Positions 49,034-61,385 of a stretch of DNA of 64,000 nucleotides are shown one piece after another (within the stretch, counting starts at the first letter, position 1; each line of letters opens with the position of its first letter). The stretch is taken from contig OX579635.1 in the NCBI GenBank assembly GCA_951230915.1, positions 496,001 to 560,000 of the forward strand. The letters are read 5' to 3'. This DNA is from Antitrichia curtipendula (lineage: Eukaryota; Streptophyta; Bryopsida; Hypnales; Leucodontaceae). The notes beneath the pieces are model-generated. The model was given only the letters and a program-made list of their open reading frames with translations. It did not search any database and was not told the origin of the DNA. A program made the position numbers and the translations under genes.

Positions 49034-50087
49034 ATATACCTGTAAATACCTGTTAACGTGCTAATCAGATCATCTTGTTATGATGACATGCATTGAGCAT
49101 TGCCCATGTATTGTTTATCAGTCACAACTAACAACTACATGGGAACAAGTCCTTAGAAGAATTAACATATAAGGGAGTATGCTCTTAAAGTGCCACTGAA
49201 AATTAAACCGTCATCTATACCCTATGTACATCTTCAGAATCAATTCTGTACCTATGTGGAAGAAACGCTTTTAGAACCAAACTTTGTTTCTTAATAACTT
49301 TTGCATACAGTATCCAAATGTCCCATTCTTTGGTGCGCTGAAACCTCCTTTCACTTGTCAACAAGAAGATATGAAAATTCGACCAATTTAATAATAGTAA
49401 GTAGGCTCAGTAGCAAAAAGTGGTGGTTTTGGGGGGTACCCACTTTAAGACTGTAATTTGACTGACAAACTTACGTACAGACATGGCCCAGGCGGTGTAT
49501 AATTAATTATTTAGCATTCATTGAATCCTCCGCTGTATATAATTATCTGCTTTTCAACCTTCTTCTAAGTTCAAACTGTTGCAACATCTGGAGCAGAAAT
49601 ACGGCTTTGATGACATGGATGCAAACGCCACCGTCCAATTTCGGCCGCCTCCATTAATTCCAAAGAGGGGGACTGACGTCTGTAGCAATGGCCAGTCGCC
49701 ATTTGCAGGAGACAACGTCGACTGCGCCCCCACCTCTGACCTCTTTGTCCAACAAAGGAAGGACATCCATCATTCCCGCCAGACCGATGTTAAACATTTA
49801 TTTATTTTATTTTTATGAAACTAAAAGAATCTACACTGAATAGTGAAATTAGGTTGCCCCACACTGATTTCTCAACATTCTCCACTATATCAATATGTAA
49901 AGTTATTTTAGAAGGATGCAGTAAAGTAAGAACTATGTGTATGGCATGGGTTAGTTCACTGTTTCACGGCTCGGAATTAGAGATTGGCATGTGCCTCCAT
50001 GTGGACAAGCATTAGTTAGGAGGTAGCTTCTATGGGGTAAGGCAACCTAATTGTTAAGGCAACCCAATTTCACTATTTGGTGTAGAT
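49034..50087. other. Spacer with one exon-like patch
   Basis: Mostly AT-rich. The patch at 49570-49818 is described separately. Confidence 0.35.
49570..49818 (+). other. Exon-like fragment of unknown protein
   Basis: A pyrimidine tract and CTTCTTCTAAG acceptor precede an open frame reading FKLLQHLEQKYGFDDMDANA, then a Pro-rich and Cys-containing stretch, running to a stop at 49816-49818. Composition is clearly richer in G and C than the flanks. No donor or partner exon was found and no family was recognised. It could be a pseudogene exon or captured sequence. Confidence 0.3.
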
Positions 50088-50377
50088 GGGCAATTTCGTT
50101 AAAATGGCGGTATTCCGTGTACCATTTTCCGAGTGTCCATTGTGACCCGTAAAAGTGACATCTAAGATAGGTATAGATTTCAAAAATCTAAAATTGGTAT
50201 AGATTTCAGACCATACAATTTGAAAATTTTAAGACTTTTATAGATTTCAGATATCTAGGACCAATATAGATGTCAGAAATCTAAGATAGTTATAGATTTC
50301 AGACCATTTCAAAGTGCACGGTCTGAACTGTTAAAAGTGCCAAACTTATGGAATACCGCCATTCTAACAAAAATGCC
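50088..50377. mobile_element. MITE with GGCGGTATTCC inverted ends, copy 1 (290 bp)
   Basis: It begins GGGCAATTTCGTTAAAATGG followed by CGGTATTCC. It ends GGAATACCGCCATTCTAACA followed by AAAATGCC. Interior repeats of ATAGATTTCAGA and ATCTAAGATAG occur several times. A second copy lies at 57284-57497. No target duplication is obvious. Confidence 0.8.
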
Positions 50378-52775
50378 TGCCTAGCTTATTAGGGACTTAT
50401 TATCTATGTTAGGTTATTTATCCTACACAACGACTATTAAGTTATGTTAGCATATTTATCCTGCACATCAAGGCGCTATTAGGGATAGTCACAACCCTTC
50501 CAAGAATCAAATTTTCTTAGAGATTGAGATGCTGGTGGGAAAAAAGGAGAGCCACTGGGGAGCTGTTTGTGTGTGGAGGGGCTATGACACCCTTTTCGAT
50601 GTGTAGAGCATACATTGACAAATCTTGAAAGATGGATTTGGTTAGGATAAACTAGTGAAGTTCATGGAACCAAGGACAGCAAAGCCATCAGCCAAAAGGA
50701 CTGCCAGATTGGCGAAGGGATGAAAGTACGGCAGCCAAGGGGTGAAACTCCAGAGCAGGAAGATAAAAATTTCTTCAAGATTAGCTCGTAGGAGCGCATT
50801 TCCTCACCTACGAAGCAAAAGAAGTGCCGTTCCTAAACCTCGGAGGTTGAGAGATCCGAAAAAGGGGGAAAACCACTCAGAGTGTGCCGTGCGTCCAATC
50901 TCCAAGAATTGTCCGCTTCTTGGAGTGTGTGTGACTACCCCTATTGTAGCTATGCATCTAACGACGCTTCCCTACATGCTTTAAAATCCTACTCGCTCTG
51001 CTACATAGAGGTTACGTGCTAAATTGTCTTGTCCTTGTCTGTTGTTTTTCATCTCTCCTCTACAAATCGCTCAGCGATTCTTCCGGCACCATCGCCAAGG
51101 TTGCCGCTGCTACAGATTATCCCCAAAGAGGAGCTTCTGTGTGAACCCGGTTGTGCGCAACGTACATGGTCGGAGGAAACGTGATGTTCCGTTGCTATGG
51201 AGGGAGTTGCGGTGAGACGTACTGGAGGGGTCACTGTGAAGTGGAACTGTGTGGAAAGTCCCACGGTGACGAAGGTGCTGCAGATGAGATCGAGTCTGTT
51301 GCTTGCAGCCTGATTCAATTCAGAGATGACGGCCGCAGGGCGTTGGTGCTGACTGCAATGGAGAGCTGGAGATTAAAGTCTGGGATCGTAACGTACATAC
51401 CAAGCAGTTACTGGAGTTACCCCGAAAGCCACCAGGGTTGCGAATTTGTCACAATATATTATTTCCTGGTGTACATTGTAGAGCAGAAACGTTTCTTTGC
51501 AGTACGTATTAACTGTTAAACTTTACACATGTACTCAGATACAACTTATCACGTAATTCTTGTTCATTCTTGTACACCCTAGGTACGTTCTATCCAGTTT
51601 TGGAAGGCGGGGTTTAGTTGGAGAATGAGCACCATGGACTCCTGATAAGATTATGACCAATTCTCAGGGCCCTACCAAAAAAGAAAATGTTAAAATGATT
51701 TATTGTGGGGTCGGGAATTGGGCTTCGAGACAGGTTGAATCGAAAAAGGGATGGAAGAGGATTGGGTGAATTTGTTGTGGTCGAGGGTACTTCAGTGTTC
51801 TGGGTGATCGAGCGAGCTAGACAAATAATTACTCTTTGTGCTTTTTGCAATCACCCCACCACTGTCCACAAGTGCAGAAAAGTTTAAACACTTTGGAACT
51901 GAATCATTCACCGGTGTCTGTTTCTGAAGAACGACTGAAGCCATTTGAAACTAAACAGAGCTGGCTAAATTCCGTAGTCACATGACTTCACATCGTTATC
52001 TCCGCTGGTGTTTATAAAAAAAAAAAATTCAAAAAACTCATCAGACGGCGGAGATGATCGAAGCCTTTTCAGTTGGGGTCTCTCTCTCTCTCAGTCGTTT
52101 TCCGGGATTGAAATCGATGATTTGTGGGCACCATCGACGATAATCTAGCATGGGTCCAATTTTCTCGCGGTCCACTTTCGGCTGATAATAATTGCCTGGC
52201 TGTGCAGTCGTTTCCAACAGATTGCCTGGCATTGCCGTCTTTACATACAGCACTTTTGACCGCCTACTCTAAAGTTTCGCCTCTAGTCACGCTGTGTTTG
52301 GCCACAACGCCGCTTTGTCTGAAATAAGTTCGTAAAGCCCGTGTCCAATGCATGACCTCTTTTGTTCACTGTAGAAGCAAAGAATGCACCTGTTGGTGCA
52401 ATACACGGAGCATTTGGGTGCACAATGACGACTTTTCGGTCACAGCAAGCGTTAAGGGTCCTGCAAGCGCTAGCGTTAAGAGTGTCCTTCCAGAGCGTCC
52501 TGCTCTAATGCGTTTCAGGGACGCTCACGACGACCGTTTCTTCAAGAATTTCCCTCAAGAATCGATCGTAACATCCGAGGAAGACTGTGTCCTTGGGAAT
52601 GTCCCTCGGAAACAGTCTCCGTCCTATTTTCTGGGAATAGGGATAAGTTACACTGCGGTTGGAGCATATGCAAACCGCTTAGGAAGCACGCAATGGTCCT
52701 TCTCATAAGGTGCTTACCAAGCAACAAAGACAAAGTCTCCAATTGACATTTTCTTATGATGACTATATAAGGTAG
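50378..52775. other. Mixed spacer, no gene established
   Basis: Several GC-richer patches have open frames without family matches. One at 51339-51512 follows a GCCGCAG acceptor and reads GVGADCNGELEIKVWDRN, faintly WD40-like. Another at 52352-52708 (plus) contains two similar segments (AAGCGTTAAGGGTCCT, GCGTTAAGAGTGTCCT). A short basic frame begins at 50674 (MEPRTAKPSAKRTARLAKG) and stops after 19 residues. A (CT)n run lies at 52080-52093. Any could be pseudogene debris. Confidence 0.3.
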
Positions 52776-52965
52776 GAGCACCCAATGGCGTCAATGTACT
52801 TAATGGCGTCACTTTCTAGGTGAGGAAGTGATTTTACAACTTGAATGTAAGTACCAACACAGATGGCTTATCATTTTGGTCAACAAAAACTAGCCATCTA
52901 CAATCCACCTACATTTAACTTCTGAAACTACTACCATTCATAGAAACTGACGCCATTGGGTGCTC
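52776..52965. mobile_element. 190-bp MITE with 18-bp perfect inverted ends
   Basis: The left end GAGCACCCAATGGCGTCA and the right end TGACGCCATTGGGTGCTC are exact inverses. A second ATGGCGTCA close inside the left end gives that arm a partial duplication. No coding capacity. The ends resemble GGAGCACCC and GGGTGCTCC at 39435 and 39754. Confidence 0.75.
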
Positions 52966-53097
52966 TTCCCTTGGTGAAACAAATACTAGTTCAAAAAGCA
53001 AGATGATTGAGGCTTGGCAATGTTTGACTGAAATCTAACCAAAGGTTAGGGTTTAGGGTTTAGTTGGTAGTAGGATTAGTATTCCCGAACCAACAAT

Positions 53098-53360
53098 GCA
53101 TTTAAAATCGTTACTCTATAGTGTTGTTGTTGGATGTCTCAACATTTAAGAATCGTTGCTCTATATTGTTGTTGTTAGGTGTCTCAACATTTAAGAATCG
53201 TTACTCTATATTGTTGTTGTTGTTAGGTGTCTCAACATTTAAGATCGTTACTCTATAGTGTTGTTGTTGGATGTCTCAACATTTAAGAATCGTTACTCTA
53301 TAGTGTTGTTGGATGTTTCAACATTTAAGAATCATTACTCTATATTGTTTTGTTGGATGT
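53098..53360. repeat. Minisatellite, about 45-54 bp unit, six copies
   Basis: Units share AATCGTTACTCTATA, a GTT trinucleotide run of varying length, and GGATGTCTCAACATTTAAG or GGTGTCTCAACATTTAAG. Length differences between units come mainly from the number of GTT triplets. It is followed by a unique Arich stretch. A (TTTAGGG)2 string lies just before at about 53047. Confidence 0.9.
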
Positions 53361-55439
53361 ACAAAAAATTAGGACATTTCATCGTTGGTATTATAAGAAA
53401 TTAGAGTTTTTTGACAGTGGAAAGAATGTTGTTGACATTGACATTGACGTAAGTAAACTATGCAAATACAAGCCTCCAATACTTATAGCCTCATAAAAGA
53501 TTCACTTTGAGAACCTTTGGATTCGGTGGACATTGCTTGAATGATTTGTACTAAATAATCAACATTGAAAAATATAAATTTAATGTGCAAAAATACATTG
53601 CTTGATACAAAAAACACTTAGCATAGACATATACAAAATATTTTATTCATATTGGTACAAATTTAATTGTGCTTCCTTCGTGACCATCAACACTTACAAT
53701 TATGAGTAGTTGAAGCTAGTGTCTACAAGAAAAGATGAAAAAAGACTAGGAAAAAGCATATTGATGACCATAATATTGAAAATGTTATTATATACAATAT
53801 AATATGTCATTTTTATTTATTGTGACGTTCTTTCCCAAAAGTGCCTATGCACTTGTGCCATCTTTATTCACTCCCCCCCCCCCCCAAAAAAAATCATGCT
53901 AATGTTGTTCAAGGTGCAAAAGGGACACATCTTCTACAATTATTTCCATATATTGCATGTATTGTATAGAGACTAGAAGACATACCCTTACACAATCCCA
54001 AATAACTATTGCATTCAATTCTATTTTTTAGATTTCATTACTTCAATTCAAATGAATTAATAAACTCCATTTTCTAATTCTCCAATTTTTTTTAAAATTA
54101 TAAATTATTTATATTTTTCAAAAAACAATTTGTACTTCCTTGGAACCTAAAGGATTAATGTGAAAATAGCCATTTTCAAATACCATCCCAAAAACATGTC
54201 AAATTTTTTTTGAATAACTATATATTAAAATTTGAAATAAACAAGATATTCCATAGATTTATGAATTTATTAAACTATATTTTTTAAAACCATAATTAAT
54301 TCAACTGCTATCTACTAAATGTTCACTTGTGATTTGGTTTTTTTTAATAGCCAATAAGATCCAAAAGCATTTATATAATTTTATAATGTATAGAAATTAG
54401 TCTTAGATCTATCTCCCTTGACTTTAAAAATATATTCTACAGTGCTTGCATCCAAAAAGTTTCACTAATTTCCATATCACAAATACCAATTTCAAGTATT
54501 TGTTCTTTGACAATAGAAATATTGAAGAGTTTATTAAATGAACAATCCTAAATATATTTTAAAATCCTTGTCAAGATTATAATGAAAATGATACAAACAA
54601 TAGATATTTATAGATGCACATACCATTATAATAAAGTTACAAGTGAAGATAATAGCTAAGTAGCATATATAATGACTACTATGGTTCTAATACGTACATA
54701 GATAGTTTAATCTCAACATCTAGCAACTAACACCTTCTAAAGCTACAACAAAAGGTAGAAATTCATTTCATCAATTTTGGTAATTTCTTTCCAAAATTTG
54801 AAGACTCAAGGGCTCCACCTAAATAGTTCTTTTTTCTAAAAAAACAAAGAACATTTAAAATAACTATACAACTTCTCTAATTATGATATTCATGATTTAC
54901 ACCCAAGATTTTGAATCTCCAATTGGAGTAATATCTCAAAATGCAACTTCCACATTCCCTTCAATAATCATGAAATCTATGTCTACATCAAATCTTGTTG
55001 AGGCTATGTCCATTTCTTCAATTATCAACCATTGAAAAATCCACATTTTGTCAACACTTGTAAAGTCCATGCCCACATCTACATCACATCTTGTCAAGCC
55101 CATGTTCATTTCTTCAATTACCAACATTGAAATGTTGAGAAATCACAAGCTCATGAGACCAAACAATTGTATAAACTTCCCACCACATAGGTGAAGATTC
55201 AAGATTGAATCGGCATCGCATGGCCACATACATTGTGAGAAGAAAGAAACGATAACTAATTGCCTAAATAGTCTAAATGATTAAACTAAGATGTACACAA
55301 TACCTAGGTCTAAACAACATACAATAAAGTGCTACTTCCTAAATCTAAATGATGTATAGCATCATTCTACTAGAAGTGAGGAATATCATCAAATTGACAA
55401 GAGATTTGTTGGAGAGTGGATAGAGTGAAATAGAATCAA
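53361..55439. other. AT-rich stretch, no gene seen
   Basis: Very AT-rich with no coding character. A C-run (about 53874-53886) is the only landmark. Near 54950-55130 a segment repeats (AAATCTATGTCTACATCA.. and AAGTCCATGCCCACATCT..), each followed by CTTGT(T/C)(G/A)AG and TTTCTTCAATTA. Confidence 0.4.
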
Positions 55440-55870
55440 GCTTCAATAGTGACACTTGTCAAAACCCCTCGTGAAGCCCTTTTGAAATTCCTCCAATGTC
55501 ATGAGGTGCAAGCAGTTCCTTAACGCATGAAACCAAACTTTGCTCAGTGGCTTGGTAGGTATGTCAACTGTTTGTAGCTACAAGCTTATGAATTCCAAGA
55601 AAACTCTGCCTTTTTCGATGTGGTCCCTAACCAAATGGCATGTCTTCACAATATGTTTGGTACATCCTTGAAAGACAAGATTCTTAGCCATTTTAATACA
55701 GCTTTGATTGTTGCAATACATTATTATCTGGTGTATGGCAAGAAAATGAATCTCGTCCAATAGGTTGCATAACCACATTGTCTCCTTTGTTGCCTTTGCA
55801 AGAGCCATGTACTCTACTTCCGAAATGGACTAGGCTATCTCATCTTGCAACTTGCATGATACTTCTTAGT
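55440..55870 (-). pseudogene. Ty1/copia RNase H remnant
   Basis: The minus strand reads SISEVEYMALAKATKETMWL, CNNQSCIKMAKN, TKHIVKTCHLVRDHIEKG and then, past a stop, TVDIPTKPLSKVWF. This is the end of the reverse transcriptase/RNase H region of a Ty1/copia polyprotein (the EAEYMAL, DNQSAI, TKHID and ADIFTKPL landmarks). Stops interrupt it before and after, and no LTRs were found nearby. The Asp of the DNQS motif is Asn here. Confidence 0.85.
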
Positions 55871-56062
55871 TGCCAAAAATTGATGCATATTTTGTACTTT
55901 GGTTATACTCTCCCCTCCACCATATTCGCCACTTGAAGACCCTTTCCCAAAGACTTCTCATTCCATATGCAACCATTTTGTAAAAACTCTTGTAATTCCC
56001 TTCGACAAACCATTTGGAGAAGATAATTGATTGTTACATTTCTCACTCAACTTTTCAACCTT

Positions 56063-58612
56063 TCAAAAGCTAAAGCAAGAGAAGTTTAAACTTTTTTGCC
56101 AAGAATCAATTTTTAAATCAATGATTTGGTCACAACTCCGAACAATCTCTGCAATTCTTAGAGACATGAGTTCTTCTGTCACAGGGCTACTCTTGTGTAT
56201 GTAAACATCCAACTTTGTAACCGAAATTCGCAAGAGTGTTTGTAGCACCAAAGTGGCCGCTTCCATATCATGCGGTATCATATGCAAGACCAAGCTACTC
56301 ATAGAAGGCCACCTCTCTGTAGAGAATACATTTTGCACTTGCGATTCCATGCTATGCCATAAACCAGGTCCAATGTTCAACACCTTAAGTTCTTTGCATT
56401 CATGTAATTTGTTGAAATCTGGTAATTCTATTGAAATATCTTTCAATACACCCAAAAACCTTCCATCTTCCGCAAGCGCCATGCAAGGAATATCCAAGAA
56501 TAATTTCTTAAGATTTCTGCAATTCTTCTCCACAAGAGATGAAAGTGTTCTAAAACTCGTTGCACCATAGAGTAATTCTTCTAACCCAACCATAGATATC
56601 AATTCCACTTTTGAGTCATCCAACACATCCAAATTGAATGCTACGTACTTCAAATTTGGTGCCTTGATGATGAGTTTTTGTGGACATTGCATCTTCAATT
56701 GTAGCTTCTCTAGATTGGGACACTTCATTACAACATCTTTAGCTGGAGTTGAAAGACCCAAGCACAATACTTTCATATATTGGAATTCAAGATTTCCTCC
56801 CTCTGCACCAAATACCCCAAGTAATGCCAATGTTTGAAGGTTGGGCATATTCTCATTCAAGTGTTGGAGGGTTTGAGCAACAACTTTGACACATCTCAGT
56901 GTCAAACTCACCATGCTCAACATCATCTCCATCTCACTTGTGTCAATAAAAAGATTTCTTAGATCCAAAGTTTTCAAAAGCTTACCTATACAAATTGATC
57001 AAACAAGAACACCGTCAAAATTACATAAAATATTACCAAGAATTAATTCTTCTAAAACATCACTTCCATAATCAATAATGTCTAGAATTAATTTCAAAAG
57101 AATCTCCGGATTAAATGTTTTTTGTAACAAGATCACAATTCTACTAGTAAAGTAGCATTGCTTTGGCCACTAATGTTTGACAACCATTACTAAGTCACAT
57201 TAAGTTAGAAAGGCTCGAGAATCAATCCCAATAAACAAAATATCACAAAACCACATCCAACAACAAAGGACTAATTCCTAAATGGGGAATTTTGTTAAAA
57301 TGGCGGTATTCCATATGCCATTTTCAAACTGCCCTGTCTGAACTTTGAAAGTAACATCTAGGATAGGTATAAATTTCAAAAATATTGGATTCAAATGCAT
57401 TTCATAAATCTAGGACGAATATAGATTTCAAACCATGCGGTTTGAACTATAAATACTGCCAAAGTAGTGGAATACCGCCATTGTAACGAAATTGCCCATC
57501 TAAATGTACCATTTTGTAGCTTCTTGAAATTTGTTGAATACTGTACTAAGTAAAAATTTAAAAATTTGAATCTCAAGAACTTTTATCAATTTTTTTTGAA
57601 TGATACCTCAATTTTGAAAACCCATTTTAAAATTCCACCCAAATATACTAGTTGAACACATTTGTGTTCTAGAATGTTTTGAACATTAGAGATAGAAAAC
57701 TAGTTGGTAAAGAGAGTATCCACCTTTACAAACACACAATCGATTCACACTACCAAGATCTGCTCTACAATTATTACAAAAGAATTTGCAACATCATTTT
57801 TCCCTCAAGAATCATTATATTTGAAACCCATCTCCAAGATGGCCTTAGCTATAGAAAATCGCGGTGAATAATGGACACCTTTGCCCAATCTCTTGAATAG
57901 TAAAAAATCATAAACATTTTCTTTTCCCAAACTTCGAAGGCTACTCATCTAAAAAAGAACACACCAAACAGTGATACCTTGAAAAGATTCTTTTTGACTT
58001 TAAGTTTTGACTTTTGACGTTGACTTCTGACGTTGACTTTCACACATTTAGGATTTTAAGAAGACACTCACAGTGTTCGGATAAAAGCTTGACCATTCTC
58101 GACCTTCGCATGATGGCCTGTTGCCCATAGTCCACGATACATAAATGCTGCAGAGTGTGTCCCAAGCGAGGCAGCCATTTGAGCACGAAATAGTGGTCCG
58201 TGAGCCAAAAGTCCGTCCTTCGTCTCTCCCCATCGGTCACCGGCTTGGATTGCAGCTTGGGCTCGACTTCGATCCGCAACTGAACAATGAAAGGCTTGGA
58301 CTCCAAAATCTTCACCACGAGTTCCTTGAAGCTCAACTTCCGGGAGCTTCCGGAGGAACCAGTCGTACTTGGTTCGGATTCGTCAGATACGTTCGAATGA
58401 AAAGATTTTCCTTCAAAAGCACTGTTGTTTCTGGCCCGATCATGATACTCATCCGAACATATTACTCGTAAAGACTGGACGTTTTTGCAAGCTGCTTTTA
58501 ATTCTCGGCAAACAGATGACACTCGGGCGATATCTCGTGCATCCTCTAGACGGTTGACGATATTATCTAGTATATAATCGGGTAGAGCCTTCACAAAGCA
58601 AGGAAAATCCAT
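56063..58612 (-). CDS. F-box protein with LRR-like C-terminal half
   Basis: Two minus-strand exons (58612-58072 and 56985-56063) join in phase (CACT|GTGAGT to TGTATAG|GTAAGC) into 487 residues. Residues about 4-45 form the F-box (LPDYILDNIVNRLEDARDIA, SSVCRELKAACKNVQ). A Ser-rich linker follows (SEPSTTGSSGSSRKLS), then repeated leucine patterns such as LKTLDLRNLF, MPNLQTLALLG, CPNLEKLQLKM and CRNLKKLFLDI. F-box proteins recruit substrates to SCF ubiquitin ligases, and the target is unknown. The intron (56986-58071) contains a MITE. A 27-bp perfect hairpin lies 66 bases upstream of the start codon. Confidence 0.9.
57284..57497. mobile_element. MITE with GGCGGTATTCC inverted ends, copy 2 (214 bp)
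   Basis: It begins GGGGAATTTTGTTAAAATGG and ends TGTAACGAAATTGCCC, with ATGGCGGTATTCCAT and ATGGAATACCGCCAT style inner arms. It matches copy 1 at 50088 including ATCTAGGATAGGTATA. It sits inside the F-box gene intron, 489 bases from the acceptor side. Confidence 0.8.
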
Positions 58613-58677
58613 TAGAACATGTAGATGGACAGAGAACTGCCGCTGATAAAGATGAGAGGGAGCATGTCTCGCTTTCT

Positions 58678-58756
58678 TGTACCCTCTCCGAAAACTGTCG
58701 GTAAGACGTGTTCAAGCTCAATCCACGGGTTACCGACAGTTTTCGGAGAGGGTACA
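58678..58756. repeat. Perfect 27-bp inverted repeat (hairpin)
   Basis: Arms 58678-58704 and 58730-58756 are exact inverses, with a 25-base loop. The left arm contains CCGAAAACTGTCGGTAA and the right TTACCGACAGTTTTCGG. It sits immediately upstream of the F-box start codon at 58612. It could be the abutting ends of two insertions, a remnant foldback, or a transcribed hairpin. Confidence 0.95.
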
Positions 58757-61385
58757 CGGGTTAAACAGACGCAGCGTGCACGTCTTCAATAGACGCACCA
58801 CGCACGTCTTTGAAGTCAAACACGGCGAGTCTACAACGTGTTCTTGGCACGCACCCTTGACTCCTGACAATTTTCACTCTCGTATCCTCAGGCTCGGAAA
58901 CTTCGGCAAAGGGACAGGGCGCTAAAATTTGACCCTGGCTTGGAATCCTATCCAAATGTCTACGACACTGGTAACTTTTAGTCTACTGTGCATGTGCTAT
59001 CAGTTCGCACTTGCATTAGCGGTGAAACCACGCTTACCGACAGTTCAGACACAAAGCAACGTGCGTCGACCTAGAGGCAAGTAAGCACCAAGGTGACACC
59101 CATCAACTGTGCAAAACCCATCGAAATTTGAAGTACGTATTGCGTACGTCTACCTACGACTAGACCTACGATAGTCTGAAAAATCAGTTCCCTGTTCTAA
59201 GACAGATAGAGATTCACAACTCAACACCGCAGGAGCATCTGAGACCGAGAAACTGTAGGACAATTAGCCAGAAGGAGTAGCAGAGACAAGGTCAGGACAC
59301 GCTAACAGAACTCAAACAGTCGATTCGGACTAGAAACCCTGGAATCGGAAACAGAGGCAAAACGACAAAACTAAGATGCTTCTCAGTCGGTTAAGCAACA
59401 CGGGACTGATTCCTTATATTATCGTCGGTAAAACAGTCCCTTCTTGCCTTACCGACAGAGGGTTACGAACACCTGGCACCACTCGAACAATAGATAACAA
59501 ATTTTCTGGTATACAAATTCCAACCTCAAAAGACAGACTAAGCAGCGCGAGGCAAGAAACCCCGGCAAACGCACTGACAAGGATAAAGTAGAGTTAAAAC
59601 CAAACTCTACTGGATCAACAAAATGAGCAAGGTTAGAACTCGCTGAGAAAAGAACAGAGCTTCAGCACGCTTGAAAACCTAGGCTCCGCCGCCCAGACCA
59701 ACACGAAGCTATCAGTGCAGAAAATACATATTTTTTCAGAGACTCGACAGACTCAGAAATTGAGATCAAGGGTGTACACTTACAGGTAAACGTCCAGCAC
59801 CTTCGTCGCTGGATGACGAGGTCTTCCCAGAACTGCTCATACTAAGACAGAGCCTCCTACACAGCTACTTCCTCCTCTAACGAAATAAGGGCCACGCGGT
59901 TTGCAACTCTCGTCTACAGAGCCTGCTCACTTGTCAAGTATACCAAGATGCTTGTTTCCTAGTCGAGTTTTCCGAAAACGTCTCAGCAACATGCTTTGTT
60001 TGATATGTCAATGATACACGTTTCAAAGTACATCACTGGAGCCCATGTTGAGCCGGTCTCCAGCTTTTAGATCCTGACCATGGCCGAAATCTCGTACCCC
60101 AAGCGCTTCAACCTCGGCTCTCAATTCTCGGCAAGTAGTTTACATCGCCCACGCAACTAAACGTCCTCACAGGGACGGAGTGTCTTCGTTGAAAAATTCA
60201 AGAGCCTCCGCAAGCGCGCCTCAAGCAAAAAATAGAATCTGGGATACAGACAAGGTTAAACACAACCGACCAAATACATATGACCGACCAAAGACATACA
60301 ACCGCCCACGTAGCATTTTTTTACGCGTCGTCTACAGTACTCCGTCGCAAGAACAGTCTAGAAATCTATTTTCATTATCTCAAAGGTTCATCAGGCTGCT
60401 CAGCGCCATCTCGGAGTGCTGTTAGCCTCTCGAAAAAATTTCACCTTTACAGTCACCCATCGACGACCACCAAAGGCGGTGAAGAACATTCGGAGGAACT
60501 TGCGCTTACGAGTGCACATAATTACGGCACGAAGATGGCCGGAAAGCTCGAGAGAGAATCAAGCCTCGGCGCTCACGATCGAGACTCCAGCCGGCATTCA
60601 TGCTCAGGATCACAAATTCCTGTCAGCAAGAGAGCATCCATCTGGCTGTAAGCCAATTTCTTCAGCAACTTCGGAGGCCAACCATACACACACACGCACA
60701 GTTGTAATCCCGGTTCTAATTAAGCCGTCTATTGTCAGTAATTACGCTGTGCAGTAACTATGTCAGTCAGCGCTGATGCCGGCTTGATATATGAACGTGC
60801 TTTGCTTGCGAATCCACACCAATTGCACTTCAGCTAAGTTAACGTATCTACCAGGCAAAGATCTTGCTGTGGGCAGCGTAACCGCAACAAGACGTCAGAT
60901 GACTCAGATCGCACCTGCGAGTGCAAAACGTATCTCGACAACGTCGTTGTACGTAACGCAACATCCTGACCTGGGAATTGAAGCGCGCTAGCTAGCTAGC
61001 GAGTTCCTCGAGCTCTGAGCACAGTGATCGAGCAGGCAGGCTAGGGACAATAGCTAGTGCATGTGAGCTCCCTGTGAAACTGAAGCAAGCGGACGATATC
61101 ACGTGATAGTCACATGCAGGTCTGTGCAATCGATCAGACATGCAGAACTAAACAGATCGACTGAGAGTTCGCATGTGAGAACTGTCACGTCCGGCCTGAG
61201 CCTTGCAGATCTGAACGGTGGTAGAGTAGAGGACACGAGTGCTCAACCATCACGCCAAGCTCCACGTACCTTAAGTTACGTTAAGTGAAGTGGAAGCTCA
61301 CTCAAGGTCCTAATCCTCCGACGTACTGTCTGTATGTCAGGCGACCACGGACGAGACGAGACCTGTAGCCACGGACTGGTGACTG
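58757..61385. other. Less AT-rich region with no gene recognised
   Basis: Base composition is much less AT-rich than the rest of the non-genic DNA, yet frames are short and unmatched. TTACCGACAG recurs at 59035-59044 and 59450-59459, the latter facing TCGGTAA at 59429. A 24-bp near-duplicate (AGACGCAGCGTGCACGTCTT / AGACGCACCACGCACGTCTT) lies at 58768-58815. GCTAGCTAGCTAGCGAG is at 60987. It may be upstream regulatory DNA of the F-box gene, a noncoding transcript, or a non-coding transposon. Confidence 0.4.

Noticed and set aside
58145..58471. 108-codon plus-strand frame
   Set aside because: It is the antisense shadow of the first F-box exon.
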